Origin: Achromobacter sp. UMC71
GTDB lineage: Bacteria; Pseudomonadota; Gammaproteobacteria; Burkholderiales; Burkholderiaceae_B
DNA: 64,000 bases
Assembly: GCF_014170305.1 (NCBI RefSeq)
Contig: NZ_LZZT01000007.1
Location: forward strand, 1 to 64,000
Direction: 5' to 3'
Below are positions 25,891 to 34,482 of this stretch, piece by piece (within the stretch, counting starts at the first letter, position 1; each line of letters starts with the position of its first letter). A program made the position numbers and the translations under genes. The notes below the pieces were generated by a model. The model saw nothing but the letters and a program-made list of their open reading frames with translations, searched no databases and was not told the DNA's origin.

Positions 25891-26784
25891 TTACGGGGTG
25901 CTGGCCTCCTCTGCTGAGGGAGCCAGTACTGGGGACAGGGACAATACCGCGGCGGTGCGCGCCAGCCACTCGTCCAGGTCGGCGTAGACCGGGTCGGCGA
26001 TGGGGGCGGTTTCATTGAAAATCTCGTGCCAGGCGGTGTCGTACCACCGCAAAGTCAGCAATTCGGCGGGGGCGCGCTGGGCAAACTGGCGGCTGCCTTC
26101 GGCCGCGACGATGGAGTCGTCGCCCGCCACCATCAGCAGGGTGCGGCAGGACAAGAGGTGGGCTTCCCGCAGGGAATCGCGCCCGCCGTCGTCCACGAAG
26201 CGGGCCAGCCGGCCGGTCATGCTGCGGCGCACCAGCGGGTCGGACCGGTAGGCCTTGACCACCGCCCGGTCGTGCGAGATGCGCGCCGGGGCCAGCCCAT
26301 GGGGGACCCGCAGGTCGGGGGCATGCAGCGACATCCAGGTCAGGGTGCGGCGCACCCACTGGGGCACGTTGACCACGAAAGGCGGCGAACTGAGCACCAG
26401 GGCGTCGAGCGGGGTCAGCTGGTGCAGCGCGATCCGCACCGCCACCAGGGCGCCCAGGCTGTGGCCCAGGAGGATGGGCGGGCGGCCGTGGGTGGCGGTC
26501 CAGGCGGCCAGGCGGGCCACGGCGTCGGTGACCAGGTCTTCCTGGCGCGCCAAGGTGGCGGGCCGCCCGCCGGAGCGGCCGTGGCCGCGGTGGTCGTGGG
26601 CGCCGACCGTCCAGCCGCGCGCGGTCAGCCAGCGCGCCAGCCGGTCATAGCGCCCGGCATGCTCGCTCAGGCCGTGCAACAGGTAGATACTGGGGGTGCC
26701 GGGGCCGGTGACCGGCGCGGGCACGTTCGGGGCGGCGGCCCAGACATAATTGGCCAAAGGCGTGCCGTCGGGCGCTGGGGTCAT
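25891..26784 (-). CDS. Alpha/beta hydrolase, monoacylglycerol-lipase-like
   Basis: 297-residue serine hydrolase of the Hydrolase_4 family. [19 protein letters not shown] and the following [11 protein letters not shown] are the classic monoglyceride-lipase opening. GHSLGA carries the nucleophile, D in AGDDSIV and H in TAWHEIFNE complete the triad. No signal peptide is visible. The ATG at 26784 is chosen over a TTG five codons upstream. It precedes gshA on the same strand, without obvious functional link. Confidence 0.88.
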   Translation of the reverse strand: MTPAPDGTPLANYVWAAAPNVPAPVTGPGTPSIYLLHGLSEHAGRYDRLARWLTARGWTVGAHDHRGHGRSGGRPATLARQEDLVTDAVARLAAWTATHGRPPILLGHSLGALVAVRIALHQLTPLDALVLSSPPFVVNVPQWVRRTLTWMSLHAPDLRVPHGLAPARISHDRAVVKAYRSDPLVRRSMTGRLARFVDDGGRDSLREAHLLSCRTLLMVAGDDSIVAAEGSRQFAQRAPAELLTLRWYDTAWHEIFNETAPIADPVYADLDEWLARTAAVLSLSPVLAPSAEEASTP

Positions 26785-26844
26785 CGAAATCGGCGACAAT
26801 TTGGGGCTTTCCTCGAAATGAAAAGACCGTGGGGTCTTCCGGTA

Positions 26845-27384
26845 ATGACGATTTCATCGCTGTTTCGTTTCATGTTCAAGAAAGGCGGCGCGATTCTTGC
26901 GCTGGCCCTGCTGGTGGCTGCCTGCTCGCCGCGTTACAACTGGCGCGAGGTCGACGTGGCGGACGGCCGCGTGCGGGCGGCATTTCCAGACCGGGTGCAG
27001 ACCGAGACCCGCCAGTTGCGGCTGGATACCCATACCCTGAGTTTTACCCTGGCCAGCGCCACGGTGGGCGAAGCCGTGTTCGCGATCGGGTCGGCCCCGC
27101 TGCCCCCGGATCTTGCGGGCGACCCGGTGGCCCGGCAGGCGCTGGGCATGGCGCTGATGCGGTCGCTGTACGTCAATATGCAGGCGCCGCCGCCCACCGA
27201 ATGGCCGCCTTACGGGCAGGACATCGACGTGCAGGGCAAGGCCATGGGCAAGCCCGGCTGGCTGCGGGCGCGGGTGTGGGTCACGGACACGATGCTGATC
27301 GAGGCGGTGGCCGCGGGCACCGAGGAAAGCCTGCCCGCCGAGCGGGCGCGTGAATTCCTGAGATCGGTCGTCGTCAAGCCGTGA
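26845..27384 (+). CDS. Putative lipoprotein of unknown function
   Basis: 179 residues. The N-terminus carries a positively charged region (FRFMFKK), a hydrophobic stretch and a lipobox-like LVAAC at about residues 22-26, so the mature protein would be lipid-anchored at the following cysteine. The rest is a compact alpha/beta domain without a family I recognise. Start candidates at 26818, 26845 and 26872 all keep the lipobox; none has a strong ribosome-binding site, so the start is uncertain. The last 11 bases overlap the 3' end of the convergent LuxR-type gene. Confidence 0.65.
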   Translation: MTISSLFRFMFKKGGAILALALLVAACSPRYNWREVDVADGRVRAAFPDRVQTETRQLRLDTHTLSFTLASATVGEAVFAIGSAPLPPDLAGDPVARQALGMALMRSLYVNMQAPPPTEWPPYGQDIDVQGKAMGKPGWLRARVWVTDTMLIEAVAAGTEESLPAERAREFLRSVVVKP

Positions 27385-27685
27385 CGGGGTGCAGCAGCCC
27401 CCGCCGGATGGCCGCCGCGACCGCGGCGCGCCGGCCCCGCACCTGCAGTTTGCGGCTGGCGTTGCGCAGATGGAAATTGACGGTGCTTTCGCTGATTTCA
27501 AGAATGCGGCCGGTTTCCCAGCTGGTCTTGCCCGCGGCCGCCCAGTGCAGGCAGGCCGATTCACGCGGCGAAAGCCGGACGGCGGCAGGTGCTGGCGGGG
27601 CGGCGGGGACGGGTTTGGCGGGCATGGCGAAGGGGGTGGGCGCAAGGTCCTGGCAACAGAAGGCCCATCCTGCCGCCTTGCCCAC
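27374..27685 (-). CDS. LuxR-type HTH-only protein
   Basis: 103 residues (from a GTG at 27685; an ATG at 27625 would give 83). The C-terminal 60 residues are a complete LuxR/GerE helix-turn-helix: LSPRESACLHWAAAGKTSWE followed by ILEISESTVNFHLRNASRKL. Sequence flavour (AAAGKTSWE, TVNFHL) is that of quorum-sensing LuxR solos, yet the expected 160-residue autoinducer-binding domain is absent; only a Pro/Ala-rich stretch precedes the HTH. It may be a truncated remnant or a free-standing binding domain. Neither start has a good ribosome-binding site. Confidence 0.6.
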   Translation of the reverse strand: MGKAAGWAFCCQDLAPTPFAMPAKPVPAAPPAPAAVRLSPRESACLHWAAAGKTSWETGRILEISESTVNFHLRNASRKLQVRGRRAAVAAAIRRGLLHPVTA

Positions 27686-27746
27686 GCATCAGGCAAGCAA
27701 TGATGCCGCCGCGCATTACTTCACTTATCTCTGACGGAATAACCGG

Positions 27747-28646
27747 ATGCTTGCCATCGCGCAGTTCTACCTGTCGGCCATCGTGCTGATGCTGCCCCTG
27801 TTGTCGTGCGTCGGCATTGGTGTGTTCTGGGGCAAGCGCGACCTGCCGTTCGGCGGCGCCTTCATCACCACGCTGGTGACCTCGGTGACCACGCCGGCGC
27901 TGGTGTTCCACACGTTCGTCACCACTCACCTGGACGACCGCGCGCTGGCCGACGTGGCGGCCGCCACCTTGCTGGCCCTGCTGTTGTGCGCGCTGGCTTG
28001 CGCGCTGCTGCTCAAGCTGGGCCGGCTGCCGGTGCGTACGCTCCTGCCCACGGCCTTCCTGCCCAACGCCGGCAACCTGGGGCTGCCGATTTCGCAGCTG
28101 GCGTTCGGCGATGCCGGCCTGTCGGTGGCGGTGGCGTTCTTTGCCGTCAATTCCTTCGTGATGCACACCATCGCGGTGCGGCTGCTGCCGGGCGTGAACA
28201 CCAAGGGCAGCTGGAAAAGTCCGATCCTGCTGGCCTCGGTGGTGGCGGTGGCCATGCGCATGCTGCACATTCCGGTGCCGGACTGGCTGATCGAGACCGC
28301 CCGCATGCTGGGCGCGGTCACGGTGCCGCTGATGCTGCTGAGCCTTGGCCACGCGTTGGCGCTGATCCCGGCCAACGGCGTCAGGGACGGCGCCAAGGTG
28401 GCGGCGATGCGCCTGGTGACCGGCCTGCTGGCGGGCTTGGCGATCGTGTGGCTGCTGGATCTGGAGCCGGTGCTGGCCGGCGCGCTGACGCTGCAGATGG
28501 CGATGCCGTGCGCGGTGGTCAGCTACATGTACGCCAAGCGCTATACGGCCATGGGCGACACGGCTGCCGGCGCGGTGCTGGTGTCGACCGTGGTGTTCTT
28601 GCTGCTGGCGCCGTTGATGCTGTGGTTCAGCCACGGCGCCTTCTAG
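27747..28646 (+). CDS. AEC-family transporter (auxin efflux carrier/MdcF type)
   Basis: 299-residue inner-membrane permease with about ten helices arranged as two five-helix repeats. The conserved crossover motif FLPNAGNLGLPISQLAFG in the first repeat and LQMAMPCAVVSYMYAKRY in the second are typical. Members move organic acids such as malonate or lactate, or other anions. It is convergent with the comC gene of the sulfolactate locus, so it might serve export or import of an organic acid, but the link is positional only. Confidence 0.88.
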   Translation: MLAIAQFYLSAIVLMLPLLSCVGIGVFWGKRDLPFGGAFITTLVTSVTTPALVFHTFVTTHLDDRALADVAAATLLALLLCALACALLLKLGRLPVRTLLPTAFLPNAGNLGLPISQLAFGDAGLSVAVAFFAVNSFVMHTIAVRLLPGVNTKGSWKSPILLASVVAVAMRMLHIPVPDWLIETARMLGAVTVPLMLLSLGHALALIPANGVRDGAKVAAMRLVTGLLAGLAIVWLLDLEPVLAGALTLQMAMPCAVVSYMYAKRYTAMGDTAAGAVLVSTVVFLLLAPLMLWFSHGAF

Positions 28647-28679
28647 TGTGAGCAGGCCCTAGGGGCCGCAGCCTGGAAT

Positions 28680-28700
28680 GGGGCGGCGCCAGGCCGCCCC
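28680..28700. terminator. GC hairpin between convergent genes
   Basis: GGGGCGGC (28680-28687) pairs with GCCGCCCC (28693-28700) around GCCAG, in the 62-base gap between the convergent transporter and comC genes. There is no T-run, so its termination role is tentative. Confidence 0.4.
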
Positions 28701-28708
28701 GGCCGGCG

Positions 28709-29716
28709 TCAGGCCGCGCCCGACATGGCGCGCAATTGCGTCATCAACGCTTCCGGAATTTCCACGCCGTGCTTGAGCGCTTCGTCGCGCAGCTTGCGGC
28801 GGCGTTCGCCCGGCAGGCGCACGCCGTCGTCTTCCAGCATGGCATCCACCAGCGTTTCGACGCGGTCCAGGTAGGTTTCCTTGCCAGCCAGGGCGCCTGG
28901 GTCGATGGCCATGAAGGCCTGGCCCAGGCGGGCGGGGCCGCCTTCGTCGACGAAGAACGATTCGGTCTCGAAACCGAAGTGCGAGCCGGTCAGGGCGCAG
29001 GCCAGGAGTTCGATGATCAGCGCCAGCATCGCGCCCTTGACGCCGCCCGCGGGCAGCATGCTGCCGGCCAGGCCGGCCTTGGGGTCGGTGGTGGGCTGGC
29101 CGTCGGCGTCCAGCGCCCAGCCCAGCGGGATGGGCTGGTTGTCGCGCGCCGCGATCATGAGCTTGCCACGCGCCACTTGCGACAGCGACAGGTCAATGAC
29201 GATGCGGGCGCCGCCGCGCCGCGGGAACACCGCGGCGATGGGGTTGGTGCCGAACAGCGGGCGCTTGCCGCCCCAGGCCGGCATGGCGGCGGGCGAATTG
29301 CTCAGCGCCAGCGCGACCAGGCCGGCGTCGGCCAGGGCTTCCAGGTGGTAGCCGGCTTCGCCGAAATGGTGGCTGTTGGCCACGCCGATAAAGGCCACGC
29401 CGTGTTCACGGGCGCGGGCGGCGGCCTGTTCGACGGCCATGGCGCAGGCGGGGAACGCCAGGCCCGAACCCGCGTCGATCAGGGCCGCGCCGCCGCGCTC
29501 GTGCAGGATGCGCGGCACGGCGCTGCCAATGGCGCGGCCGGTGCGCAGGTGGCCGGCGTAGAACGGCACGCGCGACAGGCCGTGCGAGCTGAGGCCCTGG
29601 CTTTCGGCGAAGACCAGGGCCCGCGCCGTGCTGTCGGCCATGGCGGGGTTGGCGCCCGCGGCGGCCAGGCTGGCCGCGGCCAGGTGTTGCAGTTCGTCCA
29701 GATAGATGTGAGCCAT
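28709..29716 (-). CDS. comC: Probable (R)-sulfolactate dehydrogenase, Ldh2/MDH2 family
   Basis: 335-residue NAD(P)-dependent 2-hydroxyacid dehydrogenase of the malate/L-lactate (Ldh2) family. Family features are SSHGLSRVPFYAGHLRTG near residue 43, GVANSHHFGEAGYHLEALA with the catalytic histidine, and the nucleotide-binding GTNPIAAVFPRRG. In general the family could act on malate, lactate or sulfolactate. Its place as last gene after suyA-suyB-bug-slcC makes ComC, oxidising (R)-sulfolactate with sulfopyruvate as partner, the best reading. Gap to slcC is 30 bases. Confidence 0.8.
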   Translation of the reverse strand: MAHIYLDELQHLAAASLAAAGANPAMADSTARALVFAESQGLSSHGLSRVPFYAGHLRTGRAIGSAVPRILHERGGAALIDAGSGLAFPACAMAVEQAAARAREHGVAFIGVANSHHFGEAGYHLEALADAGLVALALSNSPAAMPAWGGKRPLFGTNPIAAVFPRRGGARIVIDLSLSQVARGKLMIAARDNQPIPLGWALDADGQPTTDPKAGLAGSMLPAGGVKGAMLALIIELLACALTGSHFGFETESFFVDEGGPARLGQAFMAIDPGALAGKETYLDRVETLVDAMLEDDGVRLPGERRRKLRDEALKHGVEIPEALMTQLRAMSGAA

Positions 29717-29746
29717 ATCCTTCCTGTCAGGGGGGCGCGCCGCGCG

Positions 29747-30682
29747 TCATCGGGCGCCGCCGGTAAGCGCTATTGTCACACCGGCGGCCACCATGTCGGA
29801 AACCCGGGTGTTGGCTTCCTGCGTCAGGCCGGCGATATGCGGGGTCAGGATCAGGTTGGGCGCGTCCGCCAGCGGGCCGCCGGCGGGCAGGGGCTCTTGG
29901 TCGAAGACGTCCAGCGCCGCGCCGCGCAGGTGGCCCGCGCGCAACGCCGCCGCCAGCGCGGCCTCGTCCACGATGCCGCCGCGCGAGGTGTTGATCAGGA
30001 TGGCGCCCGGGCGCATGCGCTGGAGGCGGGCGGCGTCCAGCAGATGGCGGGTGTCGGCGTTCAGCGGCACATGCAACGTGACCGCGTCCGCCTGCGTCAG
30101 CACGGCGTCCAGCGGCAGGGGCGTGGCGCCCGTCTCGGTCCACGCCGGATGCGTGGCCGGCAGCGCGGCGTCGCAGCCGATGACGCGCATGCCCAGCCCT
30201 GCCGCCAACCGGGCGGTCAATTGGCCGATGCCGCCAAAGCCCACGACCCCCAGGGTGCGCCCATGCGCCTCCAGCCCTTGCGAGAGGGCTGTGCGCGGCC
30301 AGCGCCCGGCCGCGACATCCGTCGTAGAGGCATAGGCGCCGCGCAGCAGCGCCAGGAGGGTCCCGATAACGTATTCGGCCACCGCCCGCGCGTTGGCGCC
30401 GGTGGCCGGCACCACCTGGATGCCGCGCGCGGCGCAGCCGGGCAGGTCGATGTTGTCCAGCCCGACCCCCAGCCGGCCGACGGCCCGCAGCCGCGGCGCG
30501 GCGGCCAGCAACGCCGCATCCACCTGGCTGCGGTTGCGCACGATCAGGCCGTCGGCCTGGCGGGCGGCTTGCAGCAGCGCATCGCGCTGCTCCACCAGGT
30601 CGGGGGCGTAGCGCACGTCGAAGCGCTGCCGCAAAGCGTCGACGGCGGGCGCGTCCATGAATTCCGAGATCAGCACGTGCAT
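29747..30682 (-). CDS. slcC: Probable (S)-sulfolactate dehydrogenase, D-2-hydroxyacid dehydrogenase family
   Basis: 311 residues of the D-isomer-specific 2-hydroxyacid dehydrogenase family. NAD is bound by GFGGIG (148-153). The catalytic triad is R234 (INTSRGGIVDE), E263 (DVFDQEPL) and H282 (LTPHIAG). It is shorter than SerA at 45 kb and lacks an ACT domain. Between a Bug gene and comC in a suyAB operon, it corresponds to SlcC, which oxidises (S)-sulfolactate to sulfopyruvate. With ComC it would form the two-dehydrogenase racemisation route. Biochemical identity is inferred from context. Confidence 0.82.
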   Translation of the reverse strand: MHVLISEFMDAPAVDALRQRFDVRYAPDLVEQRDALLQAARQADGLIVRNRSQVDAALLAAAPRLRAVGRLGVGLDNIDLPGCAARGIQVVPATGANARAVAEYVIGTLLALLRGAYASTTDVAAGRWPRTALSQGLEAHGRTLGVVGFGGIGQLTARLAAGLGMRVIGCDAALPATHPAWTETGATPLPLDAVLTQADAVTLHVPLNADTRHLLDAARLQRMRPGAILINTSRGGIVDEAALAAALRAGHLRGAALDVFDQEPLPAGGPLADAPNLILTPHIAGLTQEANTRVSDMVAAGVTIALTGGAR

Positions 30683-30697
30683 GGGTAGCCTCCGGCC

Positions 30698-31711
30698 TCA
30701 GGCGATCTGGATGTTGGCATCGCGGATGATCTTGGCCCAGCGGTCGACCTCGGATCGCACATAGGCGCCGAATTCCTCCGGTCCGCGCGGCTGCGGCACG
30801 AAGCCCAGCTGTTGCAGCGCCTGCTGCATGGCGGGCTGCGATACCTGCTTGACGATCGCGGCGCCGATGCGCTGCACCAGCTCGGGCGGCAAGCCGGCGG
30901 GTCCCATGACGCCGGTGAAGTTCTCCACCACCAGGTCGGGCAGGCCGGCCTGCGCCACGGTGGGCACGTCGGGCAGGTCCGCGCTGCGTTCGCGGGTGGT
31001 GATGGCCAGGGCCCGCAGCGAACCGTTCTTTACATGCGATAGCGACTCGGGGTAGTTCGAAAAGACCACGTCCAGGTGGCCGCCGATCAGGTCCGTCAGC
31101 GATGGCGCGCCACCCTTGTATGGCACGTGCATGAGCGGCGCGCCGGTCAGCTTCTGATACAGCGCCAGCGTCAGGTGCGGCGGCGTGCCGTTGCCGCTGG
31201 AGCCAGCCGCCAGCGGTTTGGCGGCGGCCGCGCGCGCCAGGTCGTCCATGGTCTTGATGGGGCTCTTGGCGTTGACCACCACCATGATGGGCGACGAGGC
31301 CAGCCCGGCCAGCGGCGTCAGGTCGCGCGTCAGGTCGTAGCCGGCCTTGCCGGCGAACAGCGTGGCGTTGGCCGCATGCGACAGGGTGATGGCCAGCCAG
31401 GTGTAGCCGTCGGGCGCGGCGTGCGATACGTGCGCCGCGCCGATATTGGCGCTGCCGCCGGGCTTGTTTTCCACTACCACGTTCCAGCGTTCGGCATCGC
31501 CCAGCGCCTTGCCGATCTGGCGCGCGGCCACGTCGGTCAGGCCACCGGGCGGGAAGGGCACGACGTAGTTGATGGGGCGCTCCGGCCAAGCGCGCTTCTG
31601 CGCCAGCGCCTGTTGCCAGGGCGTCAGCGCACAGAGGCCGGCGGCGCCCAGGGCGCCAAGGACACGGCGCCGTTGCGCGGCGTCGATGGGGGGGTGTTGC
31701 TCGCGATTCAT
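30698..31711 (-). CDS. Bug-family solute-binding protein of the sulfolactate locus
   Basis: 337-residue periplasmic receptor of the Bug/TctC family. The N-terminus holds a twin-arginine-like signal (RRRVLGALGAAGLCALTPW), after which AWPERPINYVVPFPPGGLTDVAAR and VVENKPGGSANIGAAHVSHA are family hallmarks. GGAGGAAG lies just before the ATG at 31711. In Chromohalobacter the sulfolactate transporter is a tripartite tricarboxylate system, so this protein is a good candidate for the sulfolactate receptor; membrane components are not encoded nearby. Confidence 0.88.
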   Translation of the reverse strand: MNREQHPPIDAAQRRRVLGALGAAGLCALTPWQQALAQKRAWPERPINYVVPFPPGGLTDVAARQIGKALGDAERWNVVVENKPGGSANIGAAHVSHAAPDGYTWLAITLSHAANATLFAGKAGYDLTRDLTPLAGLASSPIMVVVNAKSPIKTMDDLARAAAAKPLAAGSSGNGTPPHLTLALYQKLTGAPLMHVPYKGGAPSLTDLIGGHLDVVFSNYPESLSHVKNGSLRALAITTRERSADLPDVPTVAQAGLPDLVVENFTGVMGPAGLPPELVQRIGAAIVKQVSQPAMQQALQQLGFVPQPRGPEEFGAYVRSEVDRWAKIIRDANIQIA

Positions 31712-31827
31712 CTGTCTTCCTCCTTGGGGGTGGCGCCCGGGTAGGAAATGCGTACGCGCCTGTGCTGCCGTGGCGGCTTGCGCCCGGGTCTGCATGCTTT
31801 GTGCGTCGGTGCTGTGAGAGTGCTGCG

Positions 31828-31869
31828 GCATTGCCGGACGGCCGTTGGAAAACGGCCGTCCGGCAATGC
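31828..31869. repeat. Perfect 19-bp hairpin between suyB and bug
   Basis: GCATTGCCGGACGGCCGTT (31828-31846), loop GGAA, AACGGCCGTCCGGCAATGC (31851-31869). It lies in the 195-base intercistronic gap of the sulfolactate operon and is not followed by a T-run in the direction of transcription. It may stabilise the 3' end of suyAB mRNA or mark an RNA-processing site. Confidence 0.75.
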
Positions 31870-31878
31870 GGAAAAGGA

Positions 31879-31900
31879 CCGGCCGGGCTGCGCCGGCCGG
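31879..31900 (-). terminator. Possible partial terminator after suyB
   Basis: On the minus strand, six bases after the suyB stop, CCGGCCGG-CGCAGC-CCGGCCGG is followed by TCCTTTTCC. An 8-bp GC stem with a short T-tract could terminate a fraction of transcripts, lowering expression of bug, slcC and comC relative to suyAB. Confidence 0.5.
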
Positions 31901-31906
31901 GCGCCG

Positions 31907-33082
31907 TCAGGCGCTTTCGAAGATGCGGGTCAGCACGAATTCACGATGGCCCAGGGCCTCGGCCGCGGTCCAGCGGCCGTTGGCGGTGGCCAGCATGCAC
32001 TCCAGCAGCTTGTCGCCGGCCTGGTTCAGGTCGATCTCGCGCTGCAGCAGCGCGCTGGTGTCCACGTCCACGTGTTCGGACATGGTGCGCACCGTGCGCG
32101 GATTGGCGCAGATCTTGATGACGGGCAGGATGGGGTTGCCGATGACGTTGCCCTGGCCGGTGGGGAAGAAGTGCACGGCATAGCCGGACGCCGCGCACAG
32201 CGTCACCATTTCGGCTGCCGCCGACGACGAGTCCATGAACCACAGGCCCGGGCCGTCGGGGATCTCGGCCTTGTCGATCACGCCGTCCACGCGGCAGTGC
32301 TTGCCGATCTTCTGGATGTTGCCCAGCGCCTTTTCCTCGATGGTGGTCAGGCCTCCGGCGATGTTGCCCTTGGTCGGCTGCGACTCGGACAGATCGCTGG
32401 TTTTCCAGCGGTCGATCATGGCCTGGTAGCGGTTGAACATGAACATGAAGCGCTCGCGCACGGCATCGTTGGCGCAGCGTTCGGCCACGATATGTTCGCC
32501 GCCGGTCAGTTCCGACGTTTCGCCGAACACCAGGGTCGAACCCAGCGCGTAGAGCTTGTCGAAGGCGTTGCCCACGGTGGGGTTGGCTCCGCAACCCGAG
32601 GTGGTGTCGGACTCGCCGCATTTGGTCGACACCCACAGGTCCGAGATCGGACAGGTGCTGCGCGTGAGCGCCGTGGCGTAGTGCACGAATTCCTTGGCGC
32701 AGCGCGAAGCCCGCATGATGGTGTCGTGGTCGCCGTGCAGTTCGATGCTGAAGCCCATGACCGGTTTGCCGGTGGCGGCGATGCCGTCGACCACGCGCTT
32801 GGTCCAGCCTTCCTCGATGCCGATCACCACCACCGCCGCTACGTTGGGGTTGCAGCCGGTGCCGATCAGGGTGCGAAAGTGCAGTTCCAGGTCTTCGCCG
32901 AACTGCAGCCGCCCATAGGGGTGGGGCAGGGCCAGCGTGCCCTTGATGTTGTTGGCGACGGCCTCGGCCGCGGCGTTGGAGATATCGTCCACGGGCAGCA
33001 CGATGACGTGATTGCGCACGCCGACCCGGCCGTTGTCGCGGCGGTAGCCCTGGAAGGTGGTCTGAGCATTGATGACGGACAT
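31907..33082 (-). CDS. suyB: Sulfolactate sulfo-lyase, large (beta) subunit
   Basis: 391-residue member of the UxaA (altronate/galactarate dehydratase) superfamily; with SuyA it cleaves (R)-sulfolactate into pyruvate and sulfite. The N-terminus [27 protein letters not shown] and segments such as [40 protein letters not shown] and [11 protein letters not shown] are those I recall for SuyB rather than altronate dehydratase. Conserved cysteines (KCGES, GTGCNPN) probably hold an iron-sulfur or metal site. It follows suyA by 31 bases. Function rests on family resemblance plus the slcC/comC neighbours. Confidence 0.87.
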   Translation of the reverse strand: MSVINAQTTFQGYRRDNGRVGVRNHVIVLPVDDISNAAAEAVANNIKGTLALPHPYGRLQFGEDLELHFRTLIGTGCNPNVAAVVVIGIEEGWTKRVVDGIAATGKPVMGFSIELHGDHDTIMRASRCAKEFVHYATALTRSTCPISDLWVSTKCGESDTTSGCGANPTVGNAFDKLYALGSTLVFGETSELTGGEHIVAERCANDAVRERFMFMFNRYQAMIDRWKTSDLSESQPTKGNIAGGLTTIEEKALGNIQKIGKHCRVDGVIDKAEIPDGPGLWFMDSSSAAAEMVTLCAASGYAVHFFPTGQGNVIGNPILPVIKICANPRTVRTMSEHVDVDTSALLQREIDLNQAGDKLLECMLATANGRWTAAEALGHREFVLTRIFESA

Positions 33083-33113
33083 GTTGGTTTCCTTTTGGGG
33101 GGCGGGAGGCTGC

Positions 33114-33395
33114 TTACCAGCGCTTGGTCTTGATGTTGTGCACGTGGGCGTGCTGGCCGGCCTTGATCGGCGCCACCACGCGGCCGATGTCCACGCCGTA
33201 CTTGAAGACCGTATCGCCCACGGCCATGTCCTTCATGGCGACCTTGTGGCCGATGGGGATGTCCTGCGAGGCCCGCACATGGATGATCTTGTCCTCGTCC
33301 ATGATCCAGGCGTTCAGTTCTGTTCCGGCGGTCAGGCCTTCCACCACGGCGACCGCCACCGTGTCCTTGGCATCGTGCAATACGGCGTGAATCAT
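33114..33395 (-). CDS. suyA: Sulfolactate sulfo-lyase, small (alpha) subunit, SAF domain
   Basis: 93-residue SAF-domain protein, the small partner of SuyB (the family's SuyA is about 8-10 kDa). The sequence opens [20 protein letters not shown] and contains [29 protein letters not shown], the typical UxaA N-terminal fold here encoded as a separate gene. GAGAGGAAG directly precedes the ATG at 33395; a frame open to 33437 is not needed. It is the first gene of the minus-strand operon and faces the GntR/UTRA regulator. Confidence 0.87.
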   Translation of the reverse strand: MIHAVLHDAKDTVAVAVVEGLTAGTELNAWIMDEDKIIHVRASQDIPIGHKVAMKDMAVGDTVFKYGVDIGRVVAPIKAGQHAHVHNIKTKRW

Positions 33396-33497
33396 CGTCT
33401 TCCTCTCCAGGGCTGGGCGCGCGGCCGGGTGCCGCAAGCGCTTCGGATCACAACGTCCGGCAAATCTTAAGAGCGGCTTTTCAGTGTGTCAACTAAA

Positions 33498-33509
33498 TCA
33501 TATATATGA
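33498..33509. promoter_or_regulatory. Palindrome TCATATATATGA in the suyA-gntR divergent region
   Basis: A 12-bp perfect palindrome in an A/T-rich island midway between the divergent suyA and GntR starts. The location and A/T content fit a HutC-subfamily GntR operator controlling both directions. No footprint-level evidence can be drawn from sequence alone. Confidence 0.45.
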
Positions 33510-33577
33510 ATTGTATGACTTGAGAGAGGCCATGGCAGGCCGCTACACTGAGGGCTCCTGATTATTGCGATGCACCC

Positions 33578-34333
33578 ATGAACACCAGCCTGTCATCGAC
33601 TGTGCCCTTGGGCAGTCCCTTGTACGAACAGGTCAAGCAAGCCGTGCTTGCCGCGCTGGCGCAAGGCGAATGGAAGCAGGGCGAGGCGATACCCCCGGAA
33701 AAGCAGCTGGCCGAACGCTTCGGCGTATCGATCGGCACGTTGCGCAAGGCGATCGACGAACTGGCCGCCGAGAACATCCTGGTGCGCCATCAGGGCCGCG
33801 GCACCTACGTTGCGGTGCACACCCGCAACCACCACTTCTTCAAGTTCTTCCGCATCCTGCGGCAGGATGGCAACAAGTCGTACCCCGTCACCGAACTGCT
33901 GCGTTTTCGCCGCGTGAAGGCGTCGGCCACGGTGCGGGAAAAACTGGCCCTGCCCGCTGGCGCCTACGTGTTCGAATTCCTGAACAAGCAGTCGCTGAAC
34001 GGCGACGTGGTCATGATCGACGAGATCTGCCTGCCGGAGTCGCGTTTTCCCGGCATGACCGAGGCGCATCTGAGCGAGCGCGCCAGCACCCTGTATGCGC
34101 TGTACCAGGACATGTTCGGCGTCAACGTCATCGCCACCGACGAACGCCTGCGCACCTGCCTGGCCGACCGCGCCCATGCGCGTTGGCTGGGCATGGCCGA
34201 AGGCGCGCCGCTGCTGGAGATCCGCCGGGTCGCGTTTTCGTACAACCGCCAGCCGGTGGAATGGCGCATTTCGCGCGTGAATACCGAGCACTACGAATAC
34301 CTGGGGCATGAACCCTGGGAGGCGGGCGCCTGA
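33578..34333 (+). CDS. GntR-family regulator with UTRA domain (HutC subfamily)
   Basis: 251 residues. The N-terminal winged helix (LYEQVKQAVLAALAQGEWKQGEAIPPEKQLAERFGVSIGTLRKAIDEL, with its recognition helix SIGTLRKAIDEL) is followed by the UTRA ligand domain from about residue 90 (FFKFFRILRQDG, then FEFLNKQSLNGDVVMIDEICLP). It is divergent from suyA, the standard layout of a local repressor. Its ligand is probably sulfolactate or a product; in other bacteria suy operons carry regulators of other families, so this pairing is worth noting. Confidence 0.9.
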   Translation: MNTSLSSTVPLGSPLYEQVKQAVLAALAQGEWKQGEAIPPEKQLAERFGVSIGTLRKAIDELAAENILVRHQGRGTYVAVHTRNHHFFKFFRILRQDGNKSYPVTELLRFRRVKASATVREKLALPAGAYVFEFLNKQSLNGDVVMIDEICLPESRFPGMTEAHLSERASTLYALYQDMFGVNVIATDERLRTCLADRAHARWLGMAEGAPLLEIRRVAFSYNRQPVEWRISRVNTEHYEYLGHEPWEAGA

Positions 34334-34482
34334 GCCTTGTGCCGGGCCCCCTGCGGCGGCATGGGCTTGCGGACCCTGCCGCAAGCAGTGCTAGAATTCC
34401 TGCCGCACTATCCTAATTTCGGCGCCGATTTGCCTGATCCGCTTGCGGGCGCCTTCCAATAAATCCAGCTAAAGAGGTCCGT

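Noticed and set aside
29727..31589. 620-codon minus-strand frame across slcC and bug
   Set aside because: It is out of frame with both proteins it overlaps and is Arg/Ala/Gly-rich with no domain.
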